Of a DNA stretch of 63,122 nucleotides, positions 51,325 through 58,907 are shown piece by piece; the first letter of the stretch is position 1, and every line of letters starts with the position of its first letter. Origin of the DNA: a virus; the IMG/VR virus record IMGVR_UViG_3300032516_005551, positions 1 to 63,122 of that record. One strand, 5' to 3'. The notes under the pieces are model-generated. The model saw only the letters and a program-made list of their open reading frames with translations. It had not been told where the DNA came from and did not search any database. A program made the translations under genes and the position numbers.

Positions 51325-52145
51325 GGGTTATCCTTTTTTGCTGTGATTTCCAAATCCTTAAAAAACTCGGTGTTGTCGCCCTTCATCTTGCCGGGATACT
51401 TCGGCCCGGATGGTGTCGGCTTCGGCGGTAGCGCTGTCTTTCCCTCTACCGCCCACCGCTTCAGGATTGCCGCGCAATACGCCCAACTGCGCTTGTTATG
51501 CTCCGCCGCGATGTGGAACGAGTCGATCATCCACTCTGGGGATACTTTCAGGTCATCCAGGTAGTCATTTATGTTATCCATGACGCGAGGCGATATCGGC
51601 CCTATTTCGTTCTCGTAAGCGGTGAAAACTTTTTTCGTGATTTCCTTAGTAGTAGTAGATTCTGATGTTGAAGTTGATGTTGAAGTTGATTCTATGAAGG
51701 GAGTGGGATTAGAAGCAGGGTCGCGAAGAACCTGGGTGTCATCCTGGGTGTCATCCTGGGTGTCATCCTGGGTGTCATCCTGGGTGTCATCCTCAATTTC
51801 AAGGGTTGTAGCCAAAGTGTCACCCTGGCGGACGTTCATTCTTTGGCCTGAATAGTTACGGGGATCTATCCAGTTATGGATGATTACCTCTATGCCATGT
51901 TGCCTTTGCTTGCAGGTGATATAGCCATATTTTATCAACCTTTCCCGCCAATCTCTGATCGTCCGTTGATTCAGGCTCATTTCGGCGGCTATGTCTTTAT
52001 CGCGCCAGTCGTAGACGATACCCTTTTCCCAATCCGCCGCGTCGATGATATGCAGGAACAACCACACCGCTTCCCCCATGGCCTGCCTGTGTTTGGGATC
52101 CTCGCTCAGGCCGCGCTTTACCGAGATCCAATGTTTCTTTGTCAT
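51282..52145 (-). CDS. Replication initiator with C-terminal DnaD-like domain
   Basis: 287 residues (ATG at 52163 also possible). The first about 100 residues form a winged helix (IAAEMSLNQRTIRDWRERLIKYGYI). A linker holds five DDTQ repeats and a Ser/Thr run. About 170-240 is a DnaD-like domain (FTAYENEIGPISPRVMDNINDYL ... YCAAILKRWAVEGK). Such proteins open the origin and recruit the helicase loader, encoded next. The 12-base repeats coding DDTQ may be iterons. Confidence 0.7.
   Translation of the reverse strand: MTKKHWISVKRGLSEDPKHRQAMGEAVWLFLHIIDAADWEKGIVYDWRDKDIAAEMSLNQRTIRDWRERLIKYGYITCKQRQHGIEVIIHNWIDPRNYSGQRMNVRQGDTLATTLEIEDDTQDDTQDDTQDDTQDDTQVLRDPASNPTPFIESTSTSTSTSESTTTKEITKKVFTAYENEIGPISPRVMDNINDYLDDLKVSPEWMIDSFHIAAEHNKRSWAYCAAILKRWAVEGKTALPPKPTPSGPKYPGKMKGDNTEFFKDLEITAKKDNPWQPEKRLLVSSDT
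51731..51790. repeat. Five perfect 12-bp direct repeats in the initiator gene
   Basis: CCTGGGTGTCAT is repeated five times without gap. On the coding strand it gives the DDTQ peptide repeats. Direct repeats inside a phage initiator gene recall the lambda O origin, so this is a candidate replication origin. Confidence 0.6.
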
Positions 52146-52163
52146 AATGGGCTCCCATCTCAT

Positions 52164-52364
52164 GATAAAAACTCCTCTGATTCTGGCCGTTCCGGTCCCG
52201 TGGCAAGTACCTGTAACGGTGCGGTAAGAGACACGGAACGCCCAGAATAAAAGGAGTTCGATCCGTCACGTTTCCACCTGCCACAGTGGTTTGGGCTTTC
52301 GCCCTGAATTACCAGCATTTTATCACATTTCCGCGCTTTCGTGTTGGCTACTTCAATGTCAAGG
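52164..52364. other. Non-coding gap in the early operon
   Basis: About 200 bases with no credible gene. It holds a small GGGC-TTTC-GCCC hairpin (about 52294-52305) and, read leftward, TTGACA at 52362-52357 and TGATAAAAT near 52325-52317, but these are too far apart for a standard promoter. Confidence 0.4.
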
Positions 52365-52523
52365 TCATTTCCGCGGCTTCCTGTTCTTCCACACCATCAG
52401 GCCGATAATCAGGGCCAGACCGGAGGCGACCACCGCCTGGGTGGGGACATCCAGCAGGTCGCGGGCGACGAAGCCCAGAACGAAGATGCACAGGGAGCAG
52501 ACGAGCAGATCAATTGTGGTCAT
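52365..52523 (-). CDS. Tiny membrane protein 1
   Basis: 52 residues from MTTIDLLVC; GGAGGA precedes the ATG. Two hydrophobic helices (LLVCSLCIFVLGFVA and VVASGLALIIGLMVW) and a basic tail (KNRKPRK). Third in a row of three tiny membrane genes. Confidence 0.5.
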   Translation of the reverse strand: MTTIDLLVCSLCIFVLGFVARDLLDVPTQAVVASGLALIIGLMVWKNRKPRK

Positions 52524-52524
52524 A

Positions 52525-52620
52525 TCATCCTCCGATGAATAGCAACGCACCGATCAACCCGCACAGGGCAGACGATGCGAAAAATACGAACCATCCGAGT
52601 ATCTTCAGCAGGGCGCTCAT
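52525..52620 (-). CDS. Tiny membrane protein 2
   Basis: 31 residues, MSALLKILGWFVFFASSALC then GLIGALLFIGG. ATG overlaps the previous stop (ATGA) and the stop is just before the next ATG. Essentially two short hydrophobic helices. Confidence 0.45.
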   Translation of the reverse strand: MSALLKILGWFVFFASSALCGLIGALLFIGG

Positions 52621-52778
52621 TTGAACGCCTCGAAGAGCATCCAGGTAATTGCGGCGCAGGATGCCAAGATACCCCATATTGCCAGGCCGCAGACGCAACC
52701 GTCCACGATCCCGCGGGCGGCGGCGAGTTGATAGCCGTAATCAAACGGTTCGTTATCAAAATCAAGTTGATCGTTCAT
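52617..52778 (-). CDS. Tiny membrane protein 3
   Basis: 53 residues from MNDQLDFDNE, GGAG upstream. One hydrophobic helix (LAIWGILASCAAITWMLF) after a polar start. First of three coupled tiny membrane genes. Confidence 0.5.
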   Translation of the reverse strand: MNDQLDFDNEPFDYGYQLAAARGIVDGCVCGLAIWGILASCAAITWMLFEAFK

Positions 52779-53341
52779 CGGGCATCTCCATAATTTGGGA
52801 AGTGTGTGCGGAATATGTCGGCGCACTGTTTGAGAGTTTCTTTTCTGGCGGCGGCGTAGGCGGCGGAGGCGGCGGCGTAGGCGGCGGAGGCGGCGGCGGC
52901 GGCGGCGGCGAAGGCGGAGGCGGCGGAGGCGGCGGAGGCGGAGGCGGCGGAGGCGACGGAGGCGGCGGCGTAGGCGGCGAAGGCGGCGGCGGAGGCGGCG
53001 GAGGCGGCGTGGGCGGCGGAGGCGGCGTCCCGTAATTCCTTATCCGTCGCTTTTCCATTGGCATACCTGCGGCAGGTATTGATGCACTCCCTCACCCGTT
53101 TATCATCCGGGTATTTAGCCTCGTAATGCTGTAGGCTGAGGGCGGCGCAATCAGCCAACGCGCCCACCAACTGGCGGTGTGTGATGCTGGGCGTTTTTGC
53201 GGCGAGCCAAGCCATCCAGTCGCCGCGCTTGCAATCCTGCCAGCATTCGGCGGACGTTCCACCGTGAGTCTTGACATATTCGACGGCCTCGGTACAAGCG
53301 TCGAGTCTGTTCAACTTTTTGACAAACGCTTTATTTTCCAT
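52775..53341 (-). CDS. Protein with long Ala-rich repeat tail
   Basis: 188 residues. Residues 1 to about 105 are an ordinary helical domain with CWQDCKRGDWMAWL. About 106-166 is almost pure Ala/Ser/Tyr (AASAAYAAASAAYAAA), followed by a short Cys-containing end. Similar phage proteins exist with unknown role; the Ala stretch would be a long helix. The DNA is a GCC-rich simple repeat, so other frames read as poly-Pro or poly-Gly; those are not genes. Confidence 0.6.
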   Translation of the reverse strand: MENKAFVKKLNRLDACTEAVEYVKTHGGTSAECWQDCKRGDWMAWLAAKTPSITHRQLVGALADCAALSLQHYEAKYPDDKRVRECINTCRRYANGKATDKELRDAASAAHAASAASAAAFAAYAAASVASAASASAASAASAFAAAAAAASAAYAAASAAYAAARKETLKQCADIFRTHFPNYGDAR

Positions 53342-53498
53342 TGCTAATCTCCTGATAGTGGATCATGGGGCACACCTGGGGGCCGGGGATCTGTTTCATT
53401 CCAGGCGGCGCATCGAACCTGACGACGATCTCCCCGTTGCACCGGGCGATTATCTCGCCGGTGCCGTATACTTTCGAGTGGTAGATGGTGGGGGTCAT
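53331..53498 (-). CDS. Small beta-rich protein
   Basis: 55 residues from MTPTIYHSKV with GGAG upstream. GTGEIIARCNGEIVVRFD suggests an SH3-like barrel. Overlaps the Ala-rich gene by 11 bases. Function unknown. Confidence 0.5.
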   Translation of the reverse strand: MTPTIYHSKVYGTGEIIARCNGEIVVRFDAPPGMKQIPGPQVCPMIHYQEISNGK

Positions 53499-53499
53499 G

Positions 53500-54162
53500 T
53501 TATATTCTCCGCAGGGTGACTGACGGTTCGCCCTCTTTGCGCATAAAAAGGACTTCTGGATGACCAACAGCGTACCCGTCCATTTTGGTGGTATCCCAGA
53601 TCACGCGGCCCTTCACGTAAACCGCCTGGAAGTGATCGGCTTTGACAGTTGCGCCAAGCGCCTTGACCTCTGCTTTGATCTCCTCGGTCAGTTTGCGGAT
53701 GTTATCGTCAACCGCCTCGGACTTCCCGGAGAACTCCGCTTCGATCTCCGCTTTACGCTGGGCAATGGCCTTGTAAACATCGACGGTTTGCGCTATTGCT
53801 TGATCGCTCAAAATTTCCTTTGCGGACCGGATTTTCTCACGGATGACGCATTCAGCCCTGAACTGGGTGTCTCTTACCTGTTTTCTTTGGCGGTCTATTT
53901 CATCGAGGGCCGCTTTGATTTCGACGGGAATGACGATGGCCTCCAATTCCTTATCGGCTGAAATCCGCAAGGCATCCAGAAGCCCATCGAACGATGCTTC
54001 GACTTCGCCCATCTGCTTCATACCTGCGCTTACGATCTCCTCGACTTCGGCAGGGACTTTCACATCTTCAAGAAGGGCGCGCTTGTCGCTTTCCAGAAGG
54101 TCACGGTGCGCCTGGAAATCGGACAGTTGGTCAAGTTTTGATTTGATCTCGGATTCGTTCAT
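53500..54162 (-). CDS. Coiled-coil protein of unknown function
   Basis: 220 residues. About 1-165 is heavily helical and charged (coiled coil); the C-terminal 50 or so residues form a small domain ([38 protein letters not shown]) seen in many phage early regions near recombination genes. No catalytic motif. ATG overlaps the pentapeptide-repeat gene's stop. Confidence 0.55.
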   Translation of the reverse strand: MNESEIKSKLDQLSDFQAHRDLLESDKRALLEDVKVPAEVEEIVSAGMKQMGEVEASFDGLLDALRISADKELEAIVIPVEIKAALDEIDRQRKQVRDTQFRAECVIREKIRSAKEILSDQAIAQTVDVYKAIAQRKAEIEAEFSGKSEAVDDNIRKLTEEIKAEVKALGATVKADHFQAVYVKGRVIWDTTKMDGYAVGHPEVLFMRKEGEPSVTLRRI

Positions 54163-54848
54163 TTCGTTGCCTCCATCACTATCTTACCAGCGAGGATAAT
54201 CTGCTTCTCGTACAGCGACTTGCCGTACTTGGCGACAACTGCCGCGCAGGTTTCTTTCAGGTCGCCCCAGAAACATCCTAATGCGAACATCGGGCCATCT
54301 GCGTGCTTGACGGCGTAACCGATGCGCCTTGCCTCCCCAATTGGACCGAAGGAATAAATGCCTATGGCCCCGCGCAGGTCGGCATCGCGCAGGTCGGCCC
54401 CGCTCAGGTTGGCCTCGCTCAGGTTGGCCCCGATCAGGTCGGCATCGCGCAGGTCGGCCCCGCTCAGGTCGGCCCCGCGCAGGTCGGCCCCGCTCAGGTC
54501 GGCATCGCGCAGGTTGGCCCCGCGCAGGTCGGCATCGCGCAGGTCGGCCCCGATCAGGTTGGCCTCGCTCAGGTTGGCCCCGATCAGGTCGGCCTCGCGC
54601 AGGTCGGCCCCGCTCAGGTCGGCCCCGCTCAGGTCGGCCCAGCGCAGGTCGGCCCAGCGCAGGTCGGCCCAGCGCAGGTCGGCTCCGCTCAGGTTGGCCC
54701 TGCTCAGGTCGGCCCCGCGCAGGTCGGCCCCGCTCAGGTTGGCCCCGCTCAGGTTGGCCCAGCGCAGGTTGGCACAGGTGCCGGTGGTTGAATCTTTCGA
54801 CCACTTTGAGTGCTCATCCAAGATTACTTTCAGTTCAGATGCGTTCAT
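54159..54848 (-). CDS. Pentapeptide-repeat protein
   Basis: 229 residues from the ATG after GAGGAGATAT. About 26-160 are continuous A(D/N)LxxA pentapeptides forming a right-handed beta helix ([18 protein letters not shown]-type). Such helices mimic DNA and can bind gyrase, but many have no known role. The C-terminal 65 residues are a separate globular domain ([28 protein letters not shown]). The DNA is a 15-base repeat array, and other frames are shadows. Confidence 0.8.
   Translation of the reverse strand: MNASELKVILDEHSKWSKDSTTGTCANLRWANLSGANLSGADLRGADLSRANLSGADLRWADLRWADLRWADLSGADLSGADLREADLIGANLSEANLIGADLRDADLRGANLRDADLSGADLRGADLSGADLRDADLIGANLSEANLSGADLRDADLRGAIGIYSFGPIGEARRIGYAVKHADGPMFALGCFWGDLKETCAAVVAKYGKSLYEKQIILAGKIVMEATK
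54360..54775. repeat. 15-bp coding repeat array of the pentapeptide gene
   Basis: About 27 tandem copies of a CAGGTYGGCCYCGCK-type 15-mer. Variation follows the codon pattern for A-D/N-L-x-x. Not a CRISPR: there are no spacers. Confidence 0.8.
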
Positions 54849-55043
54849 TGCATATCTCCTCTCAATATCAAATTTTTGGTCCCTGCCGCTCGGTTGAGTC
54901 TCGCCACAAATCCAACCGATAGTTGAATATTTACTTACGGACACAGCAGGGGTAAATCAGATGGGTGTACCGGTCATTTCGACGGGTACCCTTTCCCATC
55001 CCAATAGCGCCGCTCATGGATGGTCTCCGACGGCGCATGTTGG

Positions 55044-55988
55044 CTAAAATGGAATAACTTCCTCTTCTGCATCTGAAAATTTCAGATTGACATCCGCATC
55101 TTCGCCGCCTTTGAGGTTGATCAGGGCTTTGCCATAATCTCCATTGGCCTCTTTGACGAGCTGCTCAATGTCGATGTTGCTCAGGGCCAGATCGTTGCAC
55201 CTGGAGAGGAACAGGGATTTGTCCGAGGCGGTATCTTCTTCTGCGATCTTGCCTTCTGCATTCCAGCGTTCGCAGTTCTGCCACACCTGGGCCTTCTCCA
55301 ACAATTCCTCCATTTCTGGAGTGATGGTAATAAACCTGGGTTTGCTCAGACCAATTGGTTCGATGGGTGTTGATCGCCCCTGTCCATAGATCTCAAAGTT
55401 CGGGGTGGATACCTCGCCCTCTTTCTTTCCCAACGTTCCATAACGGCGAATAAGAGCCTTCCCCTCCGGAACAGCGATCTTGTTCCATGCCTGGCCTGAT
55501 TTCTCGAACGAAATGAAGGTCGACCACTTGGCGACCATCAGAACCCCGGGGGCATGTTCGTCGGTCTTTGGATCAAATACCCATCCAAACACCTGCCGGT
55601 TGGGTGCGTATCCCTGCCTCTTTTCTTTGGAGACAGAGACAACACGTTCGTATTCCCGGCCAGTCTGTTCGTCTTTCACCTTCATGTGAAGTTCAAAACG
55701 GGTCCGCACCCGGATGGGCAGGAATGAAACGAAGTTGGATGCGTACACCTTGTACGGGTGTTTTCCGTCATCCGACACACGTTCCGCGATCGGTAGGGGG
55801 AGCGTGGGAAGCGGGTTTCCATCCTTGTCGAGAGTGAATGCGCGCCAGCCTCCGAAGTATGCGCCAGGGTCTCCCTTGGCGATCGCTTTGAGCTGCGCAT
55901 TTCCACGCGTCCATTTCAGGTACGCAGCCGGAACAGGAAGTTCCGCATAGGCACTTGACGATCCATCGTTGAATTTGTTTGTGTTCAT
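55044..55988 (-). CDS. Probable single-stranded DNA-binding protein
   Basis: 314 residues from the ATG with AAGGAGAACC upstream. The C-terminus ends DAEEEVIPF, matching the acidic tip with final Pro-Phe that SSB proteins use to recruit partners. The body is beta-rich and basic in its first two thirds (GGWRAFTLDKDGNPL, KALIRRYGTLGKKEGEVS). Located in the replication cluster. The OB fold itself cannot be confirmed by eye, so a recombination-mediator is possible. Confidence 0.55.
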   Translation of the reverse strand: MNTNKFNDGSSSAYAELPVPAAYLKWTRGNAQLKAIAKGDPGAYFGGWRAFTLDKDGNPLPTLPLPIAERVSDDGKHPYKVYASNFVSFLPIRVRTRFELHMKVKDEQTGREYERVVSVSKEKRQGYAPNRQVFGWVFDPKTDEHAPGVLMVAKWSTFISFEKSGQAWNKIAVPEGKALIRRYGTLGKKEGEVSTPNFEIYGQGRSTPIEPIGLSKPRFITITPEMEELLEKAQVWQNCERWNAEGKIAEEDTASDKSLFLSRCNDLALSNIDIEQLVKEANGDYGKALINLKGGEDADVNLKFSDAEEEVIPF

Positions 55989-56019
55989 TGGTTCTCCTTG
56001 GGTTGTGGGCAATGCCCGG

Positions 56020-56331
56020 TTAAATAGGATGTCCTGATTCTATCAGGTCTTGTTTCGTGCGCTCAAAGTCTTTTGATTCAATGTCAAGCCATATCATCTG
56101 CTCAATTTGTTCTATCCTTTCTTTGATAACGGGTAGCATTTCTCCGGCTGTCTGCTGGGGGCAGGAGTCGTACCATACCGGCCAATTGGGGTCGACTTCT
56201 TGCAGGCGCGCTAGAGTGTCGAGCCATTGCTCACGAAAACGCAGAGATTTTTGTTGTGCCTCAATCATTTGATCAAAGCGTTCAATTCTGGCTGCCGCGC
56301 CGGTGTAATTACCTCTTATCGTTCTGGCCAT
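56020..56331 (-). CDS. Hypothetical helical protein
   Basis: 103 residues, probably two long helices (FDQMIEAQQKSLRFREQWLDTLARLQ and IKERIEQIEQMIWLDI). No motif. Lies between the SSB-like gene and a zinc-finger gene. Confidence 0.5.
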   Translation of the reverse strand: MARTIRGNYTGAAARIERFDQMIEAQQKSLRFREQWLDTLARLQEVDPNWPVWYDSCPQQTAGEMLPVIKERIEQIEQMIWLDIESKDFERTKQDLIESGHPI

Positions 56332-56506
56332 TTTTTAGCACCTGGTTCAATTCGAAATTCATTAAGAGAAGGGTTCCCGCGCTGATGAATCGAATGTATT
56401 TGAATATGCTGATCTTGCCAGTCCCATCACAAAGGGAGCAGGGTTCAGGAATCCCCGTCAGGGTTTCATCCATTATACCAACTCCACTACAGATCAAGCA
56501 CTTCAT
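56309..56506 (-). CDS. DnaJ-type zinc-finger small protein
   Basis: 65 residues. CLICSGVG near residue 3 and CSLCDGTG near 23 form the CxxCxGxG pair of DnaJ-like fingers. Overlaps both neighbours by about 20 bases. Probably protein or nucleic-acid binding. Confidence 0.5.
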   Translation of the reverse strand: MKCLICSGVGIMDETLTGIPEPCSLCDGTGKISIFKYIRFISAGTLLLMNFELNQVLKNGQNDKR

Positions 56507-56651
56507 CTTTTTTCTCTCTGAGAATATATTGGATGATCGCCTCCCGAAGGATGTGGGAGAGTTTGATACGTCTCTCCTTTGCGATCTCCTCTAATATCTT
56601 GCGGTCTTCTTCGTCTATCCGAACCGGGAATGATTTGATTAGTTTATCCAT
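56487..56651 (-). CDS. Ribbon-helix-helix regulator
   Basis: 54 residues from the ATG after GAGG. KSFPVRIDEEDRKILEEIAKERRI followed by KLSHILREAIIQYI is the beta-helix-helix plan of Arc/CopG repressors. It starts the leftward early operon and lies next to a divergent promoter region, so it probably represses one or both promoters. Confidence 0.7.
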   Translation of the reverse strand: MDKLIKSFPVRIDEEDRKILEEIAKERRIKLSHILREAIIQYILREKKDEVLDL

Positions 56652-56667
56652 ATTTTTCCTCATTTGC

Positions 56668-56696
56668 ATTGTAAACGTAAAGTACAGGAAAGTCAA
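56668..56696 (-). promoter_or_regulatory. Leftward promoter of the RHH gene
   Basis: On the minus strand TTGACT (56696-56691), 17-base spacer, TACAAT (56673-56668). One mismatch in each box. It faces the leftward early operon. Confidence 0.7.
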
Positions 56697-56707
56697 GGTT
56701 TTTGGTG

Positions 56708-56713
56708 TATAAT
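56708..56713 (+). promoter_or_regulatory. Rightward -10 box, divergent from the RHH promoter
   Basis: TATAAT with no good -35; it ends 6 bases before an ATG at 56720. The site lies beside the RHH promoter, so one regulator could act on both. Confidence 0.5.
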
Positions 56714-56719
56714 CTGGAT

Positions 56720-56761
56720 ATGATATGTTTTATCCACCTACAAAAGGAGAGGATGAATTGA
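56720..56761 (+). CDS. Possible 13-residue leader peptide
   Basis: A reading frame MICFIHLQKERMN starts 6 bases after the -10 box and stops at TGA, overlapping an in-frame TTG (56758) of the phosphoesterase gene that has AAAGGAGAGG just upstream. It may couple translation to the downstream gene. Confidence 0.3.
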   Translation: MICFIHLQKERMN

Positions 56762-57603
56762 AAAATAAACTGTTCGCCAAAAGTCAAGGATTTAATGGGA
56801 AAATAATGGTGGTAGCGGTATCAGATTTACATGTGAATTCAACAATAGGGTTGTGTCCCCCAAATGTTCAATTAGACGATGGGGGTACGTATACACCATC
56901 GAAACCACAAAGAGTATTATGGGAGGCCTGGCTAGATTTTTGTGAGAAGGCGCATTCTACCAAAATTCCTGTTTATGTAATATTAAATGGGGATTTGGTT
57001 GAAGCCGATGGATTCAAAAGTCTTCAGTATGTTTCGAAGAATACTTCGACCATTCATGATATGGCCATGACCGTACTTGCTCCTCTGACAGATAAGGCAA
57101 AGAAGGTTTTTGTTGTGCGTGGAACGGAATACCATGTGGGGCAAAGTTCGCCATCTGAAGAAAAGATAGCCAAGGATTTGTTGAACATTGTTCCTTATGA
57201 CAAGAAGGGTACTTATTCGTGGTGGTATCTCAGGACAAAAATAGCGGGAGTAAGTTTTGATGTTGCTCATCATGTATCCATGGGATATATGCCCTGGACA
57301 GAAAAGAACGCTGCCAACCGAATAGCCGTTCAACTTATGTATGAATACGCAGAGTGGGGGGAGCCGTACCCACAAATAGCACTCAGGGCACACATGCACA
57401 GGCTGTCAGACAGCGGACTCAATTTCCCAATTCATGCTTTCGTTATGCCGTGTTGGTGCATGAAATCTGCTTTTACACACAGGATCGGGCGTGGGAACGA
57501 TATGCCCAAAATCGGCGGCCTGATAATAACCTGTGAGAAAGGAAAGGCTGATGTTGAGGCGATCATGTATAAACCATATCGAGATGATGTGAGGACAGAA
57601 TGA
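56725..57603 (+). CDS. Metallophosphoesterase
   Basis: 292 residues from ATG 56725; a TTG start at 56758 has a much better ribosome site (AAAGGAGAGG) and would give 281. Metal-binding motifs: VSDLHVNS, LNGDLVE, RGTEYH in place of GNHD/E, AHH and RAHMHR. These are the calcineurin-like phosphoesterase set. Substrate unknown: a nuclease like SbcD/Mre11 or a nucleotide hydrolase. It begins a rightward operon opposite the RHH gene. Confidence 0.75.
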   Translation: MFYPPTKGEDELKNKLFAKSQGFNGKIMVVAVSDLHVNSTIGLCPPNVQLDDGGTYTPSKPQRVLWEAWLDFCEKAHSTKIPVYVILNGDLVEADGFKSLQYVSKNTSTIHDMAMTVLAPLTDKAKKVFVVRGTEYHVGQSSPSEEKIAKDLLNIVPYDKKGTYSWWYLRTKIAGVSFDVAHHVSMGYMPWTEKNAANRIAVQLMYEYAEWGEPYPQIALRAHMHRLSDSGLNFPIHAFVMPCWCMKSAFTHRIGRGNDMPKIGGLIITCEKGKADVEAIMYKPYRDDVRTE

Positions 57604-57848
57604 CAAAGATAATTGAAAAATCCCTGGGCATTTCGGAAAACGAACTGTTGAATGAATTAGTGAAAGAATATTCTGTTTGCAAACGTATGCCCGGGGACGT
57701 ATCAGCAAAGGATATGGCAAAGGCAACAGGGTGGTCGGAAAACTGGTGTGGTGAATTACTTCGACAGAAATACCTGGATGGAAAATTATTACGGATAAGG
57801 GTTATTGGAGAAAACAAACAACCCATAGTTGTATACAGGAAACCATGA
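57600..57848 (+). CDS. Small winged-helix-like protein
   Basis: 82 residues; ATG overlaps the previous stop. VSAKDMAKATGWSENWCGELLRQKYLDGKLLR has the plan of a helix-turn-helix with wing. It probably regulates transcription or packaging. No family recognised. Confidence 0.55.
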   Translation: MTKIIEKSLGISENELLNELVKEYSVCKRMPGDVSAKDMAKATGWSENWCGELLRQKYLDGKLLRIRVIGENKQPIVVYRKP

Positions 57849-57861
57849 TATTATGATCTCC

Positions 57862-57875
57862 CCGTTATAAAACGG
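57862..57875 (+). repeat. Palindromic element CCGTT-ATAA-AACGG, copy 2
   Basis: Same 14-mer as at 6486 in opposite orientation, followed by GTGAAAAGGAAGC before ATG 57891. Confidence 0.65.
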
Positions 57876-57890
57876 TGAAAAGGAAGCAAC

Positions 57891-58445
57891 ATGGAAGAAG
57901 AGTTTCAGCGTGGGGATGAACTTGCAACTGCGGGTGATCGAGTGGCCCTTGAATATGGGTGGTGGGCGAATGGGTGGTTGGGAGAAGAGTCCAAACTCTC
58001 AAAGGCAGATCCAGAATCACGGGCCGCCTTTTCCTATGCGCTGACCATCCTGGAGAAGCGCCACGGCAGATACCTATCCCGCTCCCAGATCACGGATCGG
58101 ATCAGGATAGGACGGGCCTTTCCTGAAGAGGAGTACAAGGACCTGGTTGCGGAATTGCATTACTCCTTCACCTTTTCTCAATTGCGGGCTGCATACATCC
58201 GGGATGACAAAGAAGCGACCATGGACTTGCTTTTATGGGCCGCAGAGAATGATGCCGAGCCCTTGCAAATAAACGAGAAAAAAATGGGGGCCGTGGTAGA
58301 GACAGACGAGGATCGGGCATGGCGTCACCTGGTAGAGTGGGCCTCCAAATATCTGCTGCGCTGCGGGGACGCTAAAGGAGAACGGTCCCGGGTTTCCAAA
58401 GACGTAATGGAAGTGGATAAAAATGAACAAGCCAAAAAGTATTAA
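57891..58445 (+). CDS. Hypothetical protein, possible DNA-binding
   Basis: 184 residues after the palindrome and AAAAGGAAGC. A middle segment HGRYLSRSQITDRIRIGRAF resembles a helix-turn-helix. Many Trp and Glu residues. It overlaps the next gene by 23 bases. Not recognised. Confidence 0.5.
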   Translation: MEEEFQRGDELATAGDRVALEYGWWANGWLGEESKLSKADPESRAAFSYALTILEKRHGRYLSRSQITDRIRIGRAFPEEEYKDLVAELHYSFTFSQLRAAYIRDDKEATMDLLLWAAENDAEPLQINEKKMGAVVETDEDRAWRHLVEWASKYLLRCGDAKGERSRVSKDVMEVDKNEQAKKY

Positions 58446-58713
58446 AAGTTTTTTTTCAATTGATGAGAATATGAAGAAGGAACTACAAGCCATAGGATTC
58501 ATGAAATATGGACGAGGTTTTATTTCTCCTCCTGCCCGATATTTCATTCAGGAAGGGATCAATAATTTCAAGGCTTCCCTGACTGACAAGGATCTCAAGA
58601 TATACAATCAAATTTTTGAGAATGTTCAGATAGGATCCATATATAAAACCTGCGGGGGAAAACGACCACATCATCAAAAATATGTCAAGAAAAAGGAACG
58701 AGGTGGAGTATGA
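58423..58713 (+). CDS. Small basic hypothetical protein
   Basis: 96 residues. Helical middle (YFIQEGINNFKASLTDKDLKIYNQI) and strongly basic end (HHQKYVKKKERG). Overlaps both neighbours. No family recognised; nucleic-acid binding is likely from charge. Confidence 0.45.
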   Translation: MNKPKSIKSFFSIDENMKKELQAIGFMKYGRGFISPPARYFIQEGINNFKASLTDKDLKIYNQIFENVQIGSIYKTCGGKRPHHQKYVKKKERGGV

Positions 58714-58889
58714 AACTGTCTACGTTCGTAGCTTCCCTGGCATGGACCTCTATATTTATTGAAACCTGGTTGTGGCTGCTGGGCTCCGTGTATATGGACG
58801 GGCTGCGCTCCACATTGTACGTCCTGTTCTGGATACTGGCATTACTTTCCGGGGCATGGTCCTTATCATATAGACAAAAACCCCGGTGA
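58710..58889 (+). CDS. Small membrane protein
   Basis: 59 residues; the ATG overlaps the previous stop, with GGTGGAG upstream. Two hydrophobic segments (FIETWLWLLGSVYM and TLYVLFWILALLSGAW). Its stop lies inside the terminator hairpin. Function unknown. Confidence 0.5.
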   Translation: MKLSTFVASLAWTSIFIETWLWLLGSVYMDGLRSTLYVLFWILALLSGAWSLSYRQKPR

Positions 58890-58902
58890 TGAGCCGGGGT
58901 TT
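58878..58902. terminator. Bidirectional terminator
   Basis: AAACCCCGG and CCGGGGTTT form a perfect 9-bp stem with a 7-base loop, T-rich on the right and A-rich on the left, so it works for both converging transcripts. Confidence 0.85.
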
Positions 58903-58907
58903 CTTAT

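Noticed and set aside
51997-52284. Leftward 95-codon frame overlapping the initiator gene
   Set aside because: It lies in another frame of the initiator N-terminus, lacks a good ribosome site and has a shadow-like Arg/Gly-rich composition.
52649-53064. Poly-Gly and poly-Pro open frames
   Set aside because: They are other frames of the GCC-rich repeat coding the Ala-rich tail at 52775-53341.
54303-54922. Rightward and alternative-frame frames across the pentapeptide array; possible CRISPR
   Set aside because: The array is a 15-bp coding repeat without spacers. Only the leftward frame gives the A(D/N)LxxA pattern and has a ribosome site.
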